Assembly: GCF_028747205.1 (NCBI RefSeq)
Contig: NZ_CP112880.1
Coordinates: 4,898,001-4,962,000, forward strand
Source: Streptomyces sp. CA-278952
Lineage (GTDB): Bacteria; Actinomycetota; Actinomycetes; Streptomycetales; Streptomycetaceae
Direction: 5' to 3'
Length of the DNA stretch: 64,000 nt
In this document: in pieces, positions 1 through 10,621 of the stretch
Layout: each line of letters starts with the position of its first letter
Numbering within the stretch: position 1 is the stretch's first letter
Translations under genes and position numbers: made by a program
The notes under the pieces: model-generated
Databases searched by the model: none
Told to the model about the DNA's origin: nothing
The model's input: the letters and a program-made list of their open reading frames with translations, nothing else

Positions 1-98
1 TGGAGGTCCCCGGGGCGCTCCTCCCGGTGCACTGCGCGCTCGCGCACGGTTACGCGGTCTACGTCGAGCCCAACGTCTGGGTGCGGCACCAGCTGTGA
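1..98 (+). CDS. C-terminal end of an unidentified protein (5' truncated)
   Basis: An open frame enters from the left edge in the frame beginning at base 3 and stops at TGA 96-98. It ends in the residues VWVRHQL. Its stop overlaps the ATG of the next gene by one base, which suggests translational coupling and argues that it is a real gene end. Only about 31 codons are visible and I cannot assign a family. Confidence 0.5.
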   Translation, partial: EVPGALLPVHCALAHGYAVYVEPNVWVRHQL

Positions 99-790
99 TG
101 CCCAGGCCGGAAGGTCCGGGCAGGGTGCCCACCACGAGACCGGCCCGTCCGGGCACGGCTCCCACCGGGGTACCCGCCCGTCCGGGCACGGCTCCCACCG
201 CGATACCCGCCCGTCCGGGCACGGCTCCCGCGCACGTCCCCGCCCTCCTCGTCATCGACATGCAGAACGCCCTGGTGGCGATGGCGTACCGGGCGGCCGC
301 CACCGTCGAGGCCATCGCCGGCCTCCAGGCGCGGGCCAGGGCCGCCGGCGCGCCGGTGATGTTCGCGCAGCAGGGGGACGACGAGCTGGAGCCCGGGACC
401 GGGGGCTGGTGGATCGTGCCCGAACTGGCCCCCGCCCCCGGTGAGACGGTCGTGCCCAAGGCGGCCCCGGACAGCTTCCTCGACACGGAGCTGGACACGG
501 TCCTGCGCGCCCGGGGGGCCACCGAGGTCGTCGTCACCGGGTTCGCCACCGAGATCTGCGTCGAGTCCACCGCCCGGCAGGCGCTGAGCCGGGGGTACGA
601 CGTGGTGCTCGTCGCGGACGGCCACACCACGTCCGTCCGGCCGGGCCCCGGCCCGTACGCCGCACCGGAGGCGTCCGTCGCGCACCACAACGAGATCTAC
701 CGCAACCTCCGCTTCCCCGGACGGCGGGTGCGCGTACTGCCGGCGGCCGAGGTGGACTTCACGGGCGGAGCCCCGGCACCGGCCGGGTGA
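98..790 (+). CDS. Isochorismatase-family cysteine hydrolase
   Basis: A 230-residue alpha/beta hydrolase of the isochorismatase (nicotinamidase-like) superfamily, presumably a cytoplasmic amidase or ester hydrolase of unknown substrate. The core starts near residue 47. It shows the family catalytic triad: Asp in LLVIDMQ, Lys in VVPKAAPDSF, and Cys in the block TEICVESTARQA. The ATG at 98 overlaps the upstream stop (TGATG). The first ~46 residues are unusual: they hold three copies of an 11-residue unit like ARPGTAPTGVP, encoded by a 33-bp DNA tandem repeat, and are probably disordered. No in-frame start lies closer to the core than a weak GTG at 125, so the repeat region appears to be translated. 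Family call is firm; substrate unknown. Confidence 0.88.
   Translation: MPRPEGPGRVPTTRPARPGTAPTGVPARPGTAPTAIPARPGTAPAHVPALLVIDMQNALVAMAYRAAATVEAIAGLQARARAAGAPVMFAQQGDDELEPGTGGWWIVPELAPAPGETVVPKAAPDSFLDTELDTVLRARGATEVVVTGFATEICVESTARQALSRGYDVVLVADGHTTSVRPGPGPYAAPEASVAHHNEIYRNLRFPGRRVRVLPAAEVDFTGGAPAPAG
141..240 (+). repeat. Three 33-bp tandem repeats inside the hydrolase N-terminus
   Basis: Three near-identical 33-bp units, each containing CCCGTCCGGGCACGGCTCCC, lie head to tail and in frame. They encode 11-residue Pro/Ala-rich units ahead of the isochorismatase fold. The copies differ at a few bases, which suggests slippage followed by mutation. Confidence 0.85.
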
Positions 791-913
791 CCGGGGCTGC
801 GGGGCCGCGGGCGGGGCGAAGCACAACGGTTGGGTACAACCCGGGGTCGGCCCGTCGGTGGAGGTGTATACGCTCACCCCACACGTCCGACATACGCGTC
901 CCAGGAGCAGCAC

Positions 914-1504
914 ATGCACGGCTACGGCCCGACGCCGCAGCAGCAGACGACATCCCGGCCGTCCCCGGCGACGCTCACGGCGGTGCGCGTGATCCTCGTG
1001 ACGGTGACCGTGCTGAGCTGCGGCCTGTTGGGCTGGGTGGCGATGCTGCGGCTCGCGATCGTCACCCGCAGGCCGCGGGACTGGTTCCTGCTCGCGGTCG
1101 TGATCGTCCTCAACGTCGCGCTGTTCGCCTTCATCATGGCCACACCGGACGACCCCGACGAGATGTCGGACGCGGCGGTGCTGTTGATGCTGCTCTGGAT
1201 CGTCGTCCTGCTGGCCGGGGTGCTCACCTACTACCTGTACGTGGAGATCCGCCACTACGGCTCCCTCGGCTCCCCGCCCCCGTACAGCGCTCCCGGGCAC
1301 CCCGCACCGCTCCTCCCGTACCAGCAACACCCCGCACGACAGCACCAGCACCAGAACCAGCACCCGCAGCCCAACCCGTACACCGTGCCGACCCCGCCGC
1401 CCACGCCCACCCCCGCACCCCAGCGCCTCGACCAGGTCCGCGCCGAGCTGGACGAGCTGAGCGACTACCTCCGCAAGGAGAACAGGGAGGGCGAGGGCCG
1501 GTGA
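914..1504 (+). CDS. Three-TM membrane protein with Pro/Gln-rich tail
   Basis: A 196-residue protein of unknown function. Three hydrophobic segments are visible: about residues 18-42, 57-77 and 84-110. A Pro/Gln/His-rich linker follows, then a short charged tail. The ATG at 914 has AGGAG (903-907) just upstream, which selects it over the longer frame from 830. Its TGA overlaps the GTG of the following Ser/Thr kinase (GTGA), so the two are translationally coupled. A role as membrane partner or substrate of that soluble kinase is inference from coupling only. Confidence 0.8.
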   Translation: MHGYGPTPQQQTTSRPSPATLTAVRVILVTVTVLSCGLLGWVAMLRLAIVTRRPRDWFLLAVVIVLNVALFAFIMATPDDPDEMSDAAVLLMLLWIVVLLAGVLTYYLYVEIRHYGSLGSPPPYSAPGHPAPLLPYQQHPARQHQHQNQHPQPNPYTVPTPPPTPTPAPQRLDQVRAELDELSDYLRKENREGEGR

Positions 1505-3141
1505 GCGGGCGGATCATCGCCGACCGGTACGAACTGGCGACCATCCTCGGCCAGGGCGGCATGGGTCAGGTGTGGACGGCCTATGACCGGCGGCTGGACC
1601 GCCGCGTCGCCGTGAAGCTGCTCCGCCCCGACCGGGTCGCCGGGCCCACCGGCAGCGACGCCGCCGACGAACTGCGCCGCCGGTTCGTCCGCGAGTGCCG
1701 GGTCACCGCGCAGGTCGACCACCCCGGCCTGGTCACCGTCCACGACGCGGGCAGCGAGGACGACGACCTCTACCTCGTCATGCAGTACGTCGAGGGCGCC
1801 GACCTCGCCGACCATCTCGCCGAACGGAACCCGTACCCCTGGCCGTGGGCCGTCGCGGTCGCCGCCCAGCTCTGCGCTGTCCTCTGCGCGGTGCACGCGG
1901 TGCCGATCGTCCACCGCGACCTCAAGCCGCGGAACGTGATGGTCCGGCCCGACGGCACCGTCACCGTTCTCGACCTCGGCGTCGCCTCCGTCCTCGACAC
2001 GGACACCACCCGCCTCACCCACACCGGTTCACCCATCGGCTCCCCGGCCTACATGGCCCCCGAGCAGGCGATGGGCGGGGCGGTCGGCCCGTACACCGAC
2101 CTGTACGCCCTCGGGGTGCTCCTGCACGAACTCCTCAGCGGTGACGTGCCGTTCGCCGGTTCCACCGCGCTCGGCGTCCTGCACCGCCACCTCTACGAGT
2201 CCCCGCTGCCGGTCCGGAAGACCCGCCCCGAGGTCCCCGCCGCGCTGGAGGCCCTCGTGCTGCGGCTCCTCGCCAAGGACCCCCAGGACCGGCCCGCCTC
2301 CGCCCAGGAGGTGTACGAGGACCTCGCCCCGCTGCTGCCCAAGCACGGGACCCCCGCCGAGCCGCTCGACCCGACGCGCCCGTTCCTGCGCCCGCACGCC
2401 CCCTGGCCGGACCGGGCAGCCACCCCCGCCTCCGTGCCCGCACCGGCCACCTTCGCCGCGACGCCCCCCTCCCTCGGCGCCCCGCCGTCCTTCACCCCGC
2501 CCCCGGCCGCCGCCCCGGCCCCCGCGCGCCCCGCCCACCTGCCGCCGAGCACCCCGCCGCCGCCCGCCCGGCCGGACGTCGCGCGGGCCGTGGACGAGGT
2601 CAAGAAGCTGCTCGGTGAGGGCCGGATCACCCAGGCCGTGGACGTCCTCGGCGCCACGCTCCCGGCCGCCGCCGCCGAGCACGGCGAGCACTCACCGGTC
2701 GTCCGCATCCTGCGCAAGCAGTACGCCGCGACACTGATGGACGACGGGCAGTACCGCCGCGCCCTGCCCGAGCTGCGCCGCCTCGCCGAGGACCGTACCG
2801 CCGAAGCGGGCCAAGCCGACGCCCAGGCCCTCCAGTTCCGCTACGACGCCGCCCAGTGCCTCGAACAGCTCGGCGAGGCCGGGGCCGCCCTGGTCGAGTA
2901 CCGCGCGATCCTCCCGTACTACGAGAACGCCTACGGGCCGATCGCCTCCGACCCCGGCCGCGCACTCGACATCCGGCACCGCATCGGGCAACTGCTCCTG
3001 GCGGTCGGCGACCACACCGCGGGCCGGGCACAGCTCCAGGCCCTGCTGTACGACGCCGAGCGCACCTACGGACCGCACCACCCGCTGCCGATGGACCTGC
3101 GCCGCCTCCTCAGCCACCAACGGGACGTCCGCGGAGGCTGA
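1501..3141 (+). CDS. Soluble Hanks-type Ser/Thr protein kinase with C-terminal repeat domain
   Basis: A 546-residue protein whose kinase domain spans about residues 8-280. Visible motifs are the Gly-rich loop GQGGMG (17-22), ATP-binding Lys39 in VAVKLL, the catalytic loop HRDLKPRN (Asp140), DLG in place of DFG (Asp158), and the activation segment ending in AYMAPEQ. A Pro/Ala-rich linker of about 75 residues follows. The last ~185 residues are helical and look like tetratricopeptide-type repeats. I see no transmembrane segment, unlike PknB-type sensors with PASTA domains, so it is probably cytosolic. The GTG at 1501 overlaps the stop of the upstream membrane-protein gene. Phosphorylation targets are not evident. 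Confidence 0.9.
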   Translation: MSGRIIADRYELATILGQGGMGQVWTAYDRRLDRRVAVKLLRPDRVAGPTGSDAADELRRRFVRECRVTAQVDHPGLVTVHDAGSEDDDLYLVMQYVEGADLADHLAERNPYPWPWAVAVAAQLCAVLCAVHAVPIVHRDLKPRNVMVRPDGTVTVLDLGVASVLDTDTTRLTHTGSPIGSPAYMAPEQAMGGAVGPYTDLYALGVLLHELLSGDVPFAGSTALGVLHRHLYESPLPVRKTRPEVPAALEALVLRLLAKDPQDRPASAQEVYEDLAPLLPKHGTPAEPLDPTRPFLRPHAPWPDRAATPASVPAPATFAATPPSLGAPPSFTPPPAAAPAPARPAHLPPSTPPPPARPDVARAVDEVKKLLGEGRITQAVDVLGATLPAAAAEHGEHSPVVRILRKQYAATLMDDGQYRRALPELRRLAEDRTAEAGQADAQALQFRYDAAQCLEQLGEAGAALVEYRAILPYYENAYGPIASDPGRALDIRHRIGQLLLAVGDHTAGRAQLQALLYDAERTYGPHHPLPMDLRRLLSHQRDVRGG

Positions 3142-3339
3142 CAGCGTCCCCCGTACCGCCCCCGCCGGAGCACCGTCCCGACCACTCTGCCGACCACTTC
3201 CCGGGCCCTCTTCCCGACCACATCCCCAACTCCTCCCGAATCGTTGGTCGAATCAGTGGCACCGGCCACCTCCACTGCCTAACATCGATCACCGCAAGGC
3301 TTTGTGCACTGATGCACAAACTCTCCCCGGGAGGCTCCT

Positions 3340-3996
3340 TTGCACCGCCGTCGTCGCACCGCGCTCGCCGTCCTCGCCGCGACACTCGTCGCCGCGCCCC
3401 TCCTTTCGGCCTGCGGCAACCAGTCCCACCCCGGCGCCGCGGCCGTCGTGGGCGGCGATCGGATCGAGGTGTCGACGGTCCAGGATCGGGCCGCGGACGT
3501 CCGCAGCGCCCAGGAAAGCTCCCCGGAGGCCGCCCAACTGGTGAACAAGTCGGGCCAGCTCAGCCGCGCGAAGCTGCACGGGCTGATCTTCGGCCGGATC
3601 CTCGACCGCGCCGCCGCGGATGCGGGCGTCACGGTCTCCCGCAAGGAGATCCAGGAGATGCGGAAGGCCAGCGGCGCCCAGCAGGGCGGCGAGGAGCGGT
3701 TCGAAGCGATGATGCTCCAGCAGCGCTGGGTCGCCCCGGACCAGATCGACGCCGACATGCGCCAGGAGGTCCAGCTCCCGAAGCTGGCCGAGGCGCTCGG
3801 CGCGGACCTCGGCACACCGGCCGGCCAACAGGTCGTCGGCGAGGCCCTCACCAAGGCGTCGAAGGCTCTCGACATCGACGTCAACCCGCGCTTCGGCACC
3901 TGGGACGACCAGAAGATGCAGCTCGGCAACTACAGCGCGCCCTGGATCACCCAGGTCACCGAGTTCGCGCCGAAGGACTCCCCGGCCGGCGCCTGA
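3340..3996 (+). CDS. SurA N-terminal-domain-like lipoprotein
   Basis: A 218-residue exported lipoprotein. An Arg-rich start and hydrophobic stretch end in the lipobox LLSAC, so Cys25 is the predicted lipidated residue. The mature part begins with a segment like VGGDRIEVSTVQDR, typical of SurA/PrsA-type chaperone N-domains, then an all-helical region. No C-terminal rotamase domain is present. The start is TTG 3340 behind a GGGAGG box (3330-3335). It lies 92 bp upstream of mazG in the same direction, an arrangement I recall as common in streptomycetes. A chaperone role outside the membrane is inferred. Confidence 0.82.
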   Translation: MHRRRRTALAVLAATLVAAPLLSACGNQSHPGAAAVVGGDRIEVSTVQDRAADVRSAQESSPEAAQLVNKSGQLSRAKLHGLIFGRILDRAAADAGVTVSRKEIQEMRKASGAQQGGEERFEAMMLQQRWVAPDQIDADMRQEVQLPKLAEALGADLGTPAGQQVVGEALTKASKALDIDVNPRFGTWDDQKMQLGNYSAPWITQVTEFAPKDSPAGA

Positions 3997-4052
3997 GCCG
4001 AAGGGCGCCCGAAGCGAAAGGCGCCTGAACCGGCGGGCGCCTGTACCGGCGG
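3988..4052 (+). repeat. Imperfect 15-17 bp tandem repeats starting at a stop codon
   Basis: Four imperfect copies related to GGCGCCTGAACCGGC run from the last codons and stop (TGA 3994-3996) of the SurA-like gene into the spacer before mazG. The first copy includes the stop codon. Confidence 0.6.
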
Positions 4053-4087
4053 GCCGGCGACCCCGGGGCCGGGGGTAGGTTCGCAGA

Positions 4088-5149
4088 GTGAACGCCGAAG
4101 CCCCCGACGCCCCCGTCGAGACCCCCGCCGACCCCGGCCGCATCGTCCTGCTCACCGCCAGCCACCGGGTCGCGCCCGGCCTGCTGTCCTGGCCGGCCTG
4201 GCAGACGCTGCACGCCGCCGACCGGGTCCTCGTCCCCGGTCCGGACCACCCGCAGCTCCCCTACCTCCGTGAGGCGGGCGTAAGCGTCGAGCACGTTACG
4301 CCCTCCGCCGACGAACTGGTCGCCGACTGCGCGGGCGGCCGGACCGTCGTCGTCCTGGCCGGCGGCGAGGGCGACAGCCGCCTGACGGACGGCCTGGCCC
4401 GGCTCGGCGGCTCGGGCCGGGTGGCCATGCCGGACCTGGAACTGCTCCCCGGCTCCTACGACCTGCCCGGGGCCCGCCTGCTGGACCTGGTCCAGGTCAT
4501 GGACCGGATCCGCCGCGAGTGCCCCTGGACCTCGCGGAAGACCCACCGGGGCCTCGCCAAGTACGCCATCGAGGAGGCGTACGAACTGGTCGAGGCGATC
4601 GAGGACGGCGACCGGGACGAACTGCGCGAGGAGCTCGGCGACGTCCTGCTCCAGGTCGTCTTCCACTCCAGGATCGCCGAGGAAGGCCGCCCGGAGGACG
4701 GGGCGGAGCCCTTCGCCATCGACGACGTCGCGGGCGGCCTCGTCGACAAGCTGATCCACCGCCACCCGCACGTCTTCGGCGACGAGAGCGCCGAGACCCC
4801 CGAGGACGTCCACGCGCACTGGCTGCGCACCAAGGCGATCGAGAAGCAGCGGACCTCGGTCACCGAAGGCGTCCCCCTGGGCCAGCCCGGCCTGGCCCTC
4901 GCCGCGAAGCTCGCGAGCCGCGTCCGTACGGCGGAGCTCGACGTCCCCCTCCCCACGGGCGACACCATCGGCTACGAACTCCTGGCCCTCGCCGTACGCG
5001 CCGAGGCGAACGGCGTCGACCCGGAGACCGCCCTGCGCGCCGCCGCCCGCGCCTACCGCGACGCGATCCTGGCGGCGGAGGGCGGGGCGGAGCACGCCGG
5101 GAAGCTGCGGGAAGACGTCGGTCCGCCGACCGATACCGTCAAGGAGTGA
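4088..5149 (+). CDS. mazG: MazG-type nucleoside triphosphate pyrophosphohydrolase
   Basis: A 353-residue protein. The C-terminal two thirds carries the MazG helical fold that hydrolyses (d)NTPs or damaged nucleotides to monophosphate and pyrophosphate. The metal-binding pattern is visible as EEAYELVEAIE and, further on, REELGDVLLQVVFH. The N-terminal ~130 residues resemble a degenerate tetrapyrrole-methylase-type domain fused in many actinobacterial MazG proteins; I see no clear SAM-binding Gly-rich loop there. The start is GTG 4088. Its TGA overlaps the GTG of the P450 gene (AAGGAGTGA), so the ribosome-binding site for the P450 lies inside the mazG end. Confidence 0.9.
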   Translation: MNAEAPDAPVETPADPGRIVLLTASHRVAPGLLSWPAWQTLHAADRVLVPGPDHPQLPYLREAGVSVEHVTPSADELVADCAGGRTVVVLAGGEGDSRLTDGLARLGGSGRVAMPDLELLPGSYDLPGARLLDLVQVMDRIRRECPWTSRKTHRGLAKYAIEEAYELVEAIEDGDRDELREELGDVLLQVVFHSRIAEEGRPEDGAEPFAIDDVAGGLVDKLIHRHPHVFGDESAETPEDVHAHWLRTKAIEKQRTSVTEGVPLGQPGLALAAKLASRVRTAELDVPLPTGDTIGYELLALAVRAEANGVDPETALRAAARAYRDAILAAEGGAEHAGKLREDVGPPTDTVKE

Positions 5150-6489
5150 ACGACAGCCCCGCCCCCCGCACCCCCGAGCCCTCCGCCTGCCCCCACAGCG
5201 CCGCCCCGAGCGAGGCCGTCCCGGCGGCCCCCGGCCCCGAACTCTTCACCTGGGAGTTCGCCACCGACCCCTACCCCGCCTACGCCTGGCTCCGCGAGCA
5301 CCGCCCCGTGCACCGCACCGCGCTGCCCAGTGGGGTCGAGGCCTGGCTCGTGACCCGGTACGGGGACGCCAAGGAGGCGCTCGCCGACGCGCGGCTCTCC
5401 AAGAACCCGGCCAACCACGCCGAGTCGCCGCACGCCAAGGGGAAGACGGGGATCCCGGGGGAGCGCAAGGCGGAGCTGATGACGCATCTGCTCAATATCG
5501 ACCCGCCGGACCACACCCGGCTGCGCCGGCTCGTGTCCAAGGCGTTCACCCCCCGCCGGGTCGCGGAGTTCGCGCCCCGCGTGCAGGAGCTGACGGACCG
5601 GCTCATCGACGACTTCGTGGAGAAGGGGAACGCCGATCTCATCCACGACTTCGCCTTCCCGCTCCCCATCTACGCCATCTGCGACCTGCTCGGCGTCCCC
5701 GAGGAGGACCAGGACGACTTCCGGGACTGGGCGGGCATGATGATCCGGCACGGCGGCGGGCCGCGCGGCGGGGTCGCCCGGTCGGTGAAGAAGATGCGCG
5801 GCTACCTCGCCGAACTCATCCACCGTAAAAGGGAGAACCCGGGCGACGACCTGATCTCCGGGCTGATCCGGGCCAGCGACCACGGCGAGCACCTCACGGA
5901 GAACGAGGCGGCCGCCATGGCGTTCATCCTCCTGTTCGCCGGGTTCGAGACGACGGTCAACCTCATCGGCAACGGGACCTACGCGCTCCTGCGCCACCCC
6001 GAGCAGCGCGCCCGGCTGGAGGCCTCCCTGGCGGCGGGGGAGCGCGACCTGCTGGCCACCGGGATCGAGGAGCTGCTCCGGTTCGACGGGCCCGTCGAGA
6101 TGGCGACCTGGCGGTACGCCACCGAGGCGCTGACCCTGGGCGGCGAGGAGATCGCCGCCGGGGACCCCGTACTGGTGGTGCTGGCGGCGGCCGACCGCGA
6201 CCCGGAGCGGTTCACGGATCCGGACACCCTGGACCTTGCGCGGCGTGACAATCAGCACCTCGGATACGGACACGGCATCCACTACTGCCTGGGAGCGCCG
6301 CTGGCCCGGCTGGAGGGGCAGACCGCGCTGACCACCCTGTTGAAACGCCTTCCCGACCTGCGACTTGCGGGAGAACCTGGCGATTTGCGCTGGCGTGGCG
6401 GGCTCATCATGCGTGGACTGCGCACCCTTCCGGTCGCGTTCGAGCCGGGTAGCCGATCCGAAAAAAGTGACACAGTGTCAACTCCGTGA
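5146..6489 (+). CDS. Cytochrome P450
   Basis: A 447-residue class I bacterial P450. Visible features: the I-helix oxygen-activation motif AGFETT, the K-helix ELLR within IEELLRFDGP, and the heme-binding loop GYGHGIHYCLG with thiolate ligand Cys381, where Tyr replaces the usual Phe at the start of the loop. It is soluble with no membrane anchor, so it needs separate ferredoxin and reductase, which are not nearby. The start GTG 5146 overlaps the mazG stop and is preceded by AAGGAG. Substrate unknown; no biosynthetic partner genes are adjacent. A perfect BldD-type box lies at its 3' end. Confidence 0.93.
   Translation: MNDSPAPRTPEPSACPHSAAPSEAVPAAPGPELFTWEFATDPYPAYAWLREHRPVHRTALPSGVEAWLVTRYGDAKEALADARLSKNPANHAESPHAKGKTGIPGERKAELMTHLLNIDPPDHTRLRRLVSKAFTPRRVAEFAPRVQELTDRLIDDFVEKGNADLIHDFAFPLPIYAICDLLGVPEEDQDDFRDWAGMMIRHGGGPRGGVARSVKKMRGYLAELIHRKRENPGDDLISGLIRASDHGEHLTENEAAAMAFILLFAGFETTVNLIGNGTYALLRHPEQRARLEASLAAGERDLLATGIEELLRFDGPVEMATWRYATEALTLGGEEIAAGDPVLVVLAAADRDPERFTDPDTLDLARRDNQHLGYGHGIHYCLGAPLARLEGQTALTTLLKRLPDLRLAGEPGDLRWRGGLIMRGLRTLPVAFEPGSRSEKSDTVSTP
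6468..6480. promoter_or_regulatory. BldD-type operator (13-bp palindrome)
   Basis: The sequence TGACACAGTGTCA is a perfect palindrome around a central A. It fits the BldD consensus as I recall it (TnACnC(A/T)GnGTnA) at every specified position. It sits in the last codons of the P450 gene, about 200 bp upstream of the Rpf/LysM gene start at 6676. BldD with c-di-GMP represses developmental genes during vegetative growth, so repression of the muralytic enzyme is the natural reading, though no binding data are available here. Confidence 0.6.
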
Positions 6490-6675
6490 CTTTCACGTGA
6501 TCTGGGCTGCATCGACTTGTGACACACGTTCGAGTCCCGCTAGGTTCACGGTTCGACGCGTCGGTCGCACCTTGCTCACGCGTCACTTGTGCTCCGAAGC
6601 AGCACGGAGTCCGGCACGGAATCCGCTGCGCGGCGCTCAGGTCACTCGCTTGTCAGTCGCACGGAAGGCATACTC

Positions 6676-7746
6676 ATGGGCTCCGCGAACGGCAGACACC
6701 GCCGCCCTCGTCAGGCACCCGCCCTCATCGTCGCCGCGGGCGTGACGGGATCGGCCATCGCCATCCCCCTGCTCGGCGCCGGCGGTGCGCAGGCGGCCGA
6801 GGCCACCACCTGGGACCGGGTCGCCGAGTGCGAGAGCGGCGGCATGTGGAGCGCCGATCTCGGCAACGGCTACTACGGCGGGCTCCAGTTCTCGCAGGAG
6901 ACCTGGTCGGCGTACGGAGGCGCGGCGTTCGCGCCCCGCGCCGACCTCGCCAGCCGCTCGCAGCAGATCTCCGTCGCCGAGAAGGTCCTGGGCGACCAGG
7001 GCCCGAAGGCGTGGCCCAGCTGTGCGGTGATCTCCGGTCTCGCGGTGGACGGCAGTCTGCCCGGCGTCGACCCGGGCACCTCGCCGTCCACGGACCCGTC
7101 GGCCGACCCGTCCGCCGATCCGTCGGCGGACCCTTCGGCCGACCCGGCCCCCACCCCGACCGACGAAGCGGACGCAACCGGTGAATACGGTGAATCACGT
7201 GAAACGGGCAAGGGTGAGAAGGGTGATGAGGCGGACAAGAGCGGTAGTGGTGGCGCGGAGAAGGGGAGCGGGACTCCCGACTCCTCGGTGACGCCCTCCG
7301 CCCCGCCCGCCTCCGACGCCCCCGACGCCTCGGACCCCTCCACCGCCCCCGACGCCTCGACGGGCGAGGGCGACGGCAAGGGAGGCAAGCACCGGGGCGC
7401 CCCCGCGCCCGAGGAGGCCGACGGGGGCCGGAAGGACGGCCCCCGTGATTCCGGCCGGCACGCATCGCGCGGCGAAGGCGACGCGCGGGACGGTGGCGCG
7501 GCGGCCGCCGACGGGTACACGGTGCGGCCCGGGGACAACCTCTGGGCGATCGCCGACGCCCAGGAGATCCCCGGCGGCTGGACCGGCCTGTACGAGACGA
7601 ACAAGGACCTCCTGGGCTCCGACCCGGACCTGATCCTGCCCGGCCAGAACCTGGACCTGCGCCTGGACCGCGGTGCGGGCGAGGACGCGGACCCGGCCGC
7701 ACCGGAGGGTGCCGAGACGTCCGCCGGGGCGCCCGCCGCCAACTGA
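6676..7746 (+). CDS. Resuscitation-promoting-factor-like transglycosylase with LysM (RpfC-like)
   Basis: A 356-residue secreted cell-wall lytic enzyme. Signal peptide about residues 1-41, ending GAQA-AEA. The Rpf/transglycosylase domain spans about 44-120 with catalytic Glu53 in ECESGG and the signature [12 protein letters not shown] long low-complexity linker (about 125-278) begins with ADPS tetrads and is rich in Ser, Asp and Gly. A LysM peptidoglycan-binding domain (279-328) starts YTVRPGDNLW. Muralytic Rpf enzymes help spore germination and growth. By synteny this corresponds to the gene I recall as rpfC (SCO3098) in S. coelicolor. It is a tandem paralogue of the gene at 8224. Start ATG 6676; a BldD box lies 200 bp upstream. 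Confidence 0.9.
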   Translation: MGSANGRHRRPRQAPALIVAAGVTGSAIAIPLLGAGGAQAAEATTWDRVAECESGGMWSADLGNGYYGGLQFSQETWSAYGGAAFAPRADLASRSQQISVAEKVLGDQGPKAWPSCAVISGLAVDGSLPGVDPGTSPSTDPSADPSADPSADPSADPAPTPTDEADATGEYGESRETGKGEKGDEADKSGSGGAEKGSGTPDSSVTPSAPPASDAPDASDPSTAPDASTGEGDGKGGKHRGAPAPEEADGGRKDGPRDSGRHASRGEGDARDGGAAAADGYTVRPGDNLWAIADAQEIPGGWTGLYETNKDLLGSDPDLILPGQNLDLRLDRGAGEDADPAAPEGAETSAGAPAAN

Positions 7747-7783
7747 TCGAATTCGGGAAAACACCCCGAAAAGCGAGGCAGTT

Positions 7784-7828
7784 AAGAGACCTATGTCCAC
7801 TTTTGCGTAAGTGAGACATGGGTCTCTT
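7784..7828 (+). terminator. Strong hairpin terminator after the first rpf gene
   Basis: The inverted repeat AAGAGACCTATGTC / GACATGGGTCTCTT pairs over 14 positions with one G-U, loop about 17 nt, and is followed by a T-rich run. A smaller hairpin, TTCGGG / CCCGAA, lies at 7752-7770. The structure separates this transcript from the riboswitch-controlled rpfA. The same CCTATGTCCA word recurs at 7927-7936. Confidence 0.75.
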
Positions 7829-8002
7829 TGCTTCAACTGGCGTGATTCGTCCGGCCGGTCCGGGTGAATCGCCCCCCACCTGCGGAAACAGCCCGTCGGT
7901 CACGGCGAGTTCGGGTTGATTGCCCCCTATGTCCATCTTTGAATGTCGGGGTTGCCTGTGTTTACGGTCGGAACCGCTCGCACCGCGGGCCCCGTCGACC
8001 GT

Positions 8003-8928
<926 letters not shown>

Positions 8929-8986
8929 CCGCCGTCTCTCCTCCCCGGAGGAGAAGCGTCCGGCGGCACTTCTCCTCGCACGGCTT

Positions 8987-9033
8987 CCCGGCCCGGCGCG
9001 CTCGTCCCCCAGCGCGCCGGGCCGGGTTCTTCG
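8987..9033 (+). terminator. rpfA intrinsic terminator
   Basis: A 15-bp perfect inverted repeat, CCCGGCCCGGCGCGC / GCGCGCCGGGCCGGG, with a 10-nt loop is followed by TTCTTCG. A smaller hairpin, TCTCCTC / GAGGAGA, lies at 8936-8953. Confidence 0.8.
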
Positions 9034-9072
9034 TGAGCGGCGGGCGCCGATGGCCCATGCGTTCACCTCTTG

Positions 9073-9100
9073 TTGTTACCACTCAGTAGATTTCTAGAGT
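9073..9100 (+). promoter_or_regulatory. Likely vegetative promoter of eno
   Basis: TTGTTA (9073-9078) and TAGAGT (9095-9100) are separated by 16 bp, matching HrdB-type promoters. The stretch is clearly more AT-rich than its surroundings. It would give a 5' leader of about 140 nt. Prediction by eye. Confidence 0.5.
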
Positions 9101-9112
9101 TTTGTCCCGTGA

Positions 9113-10528
<1,416 letters not shown>

Positions 10529-10557
10529 CCCGTAGCGTCAGGACGGTAGCCTCCGCC

Positions 10558-10594
10558 CGTCCCCGCACCCGGTCCCGTACCGTGTGCGGGGACG
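10558..10594 (+). terminator. Hairpin between eno and divIC
   Basis: CGTCCCCGCAC / GTGCGGGGACG forms an 11-bp stem with a 15-nt loop. There is no T-run, so it may be a partial terminator or processing site that lowers divIC expression relative to eno. Confidence 0.5.
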
Positions 10595-10621
10595 GACGTG
10601 TGTGATGGGGAGGCGGGAGAC

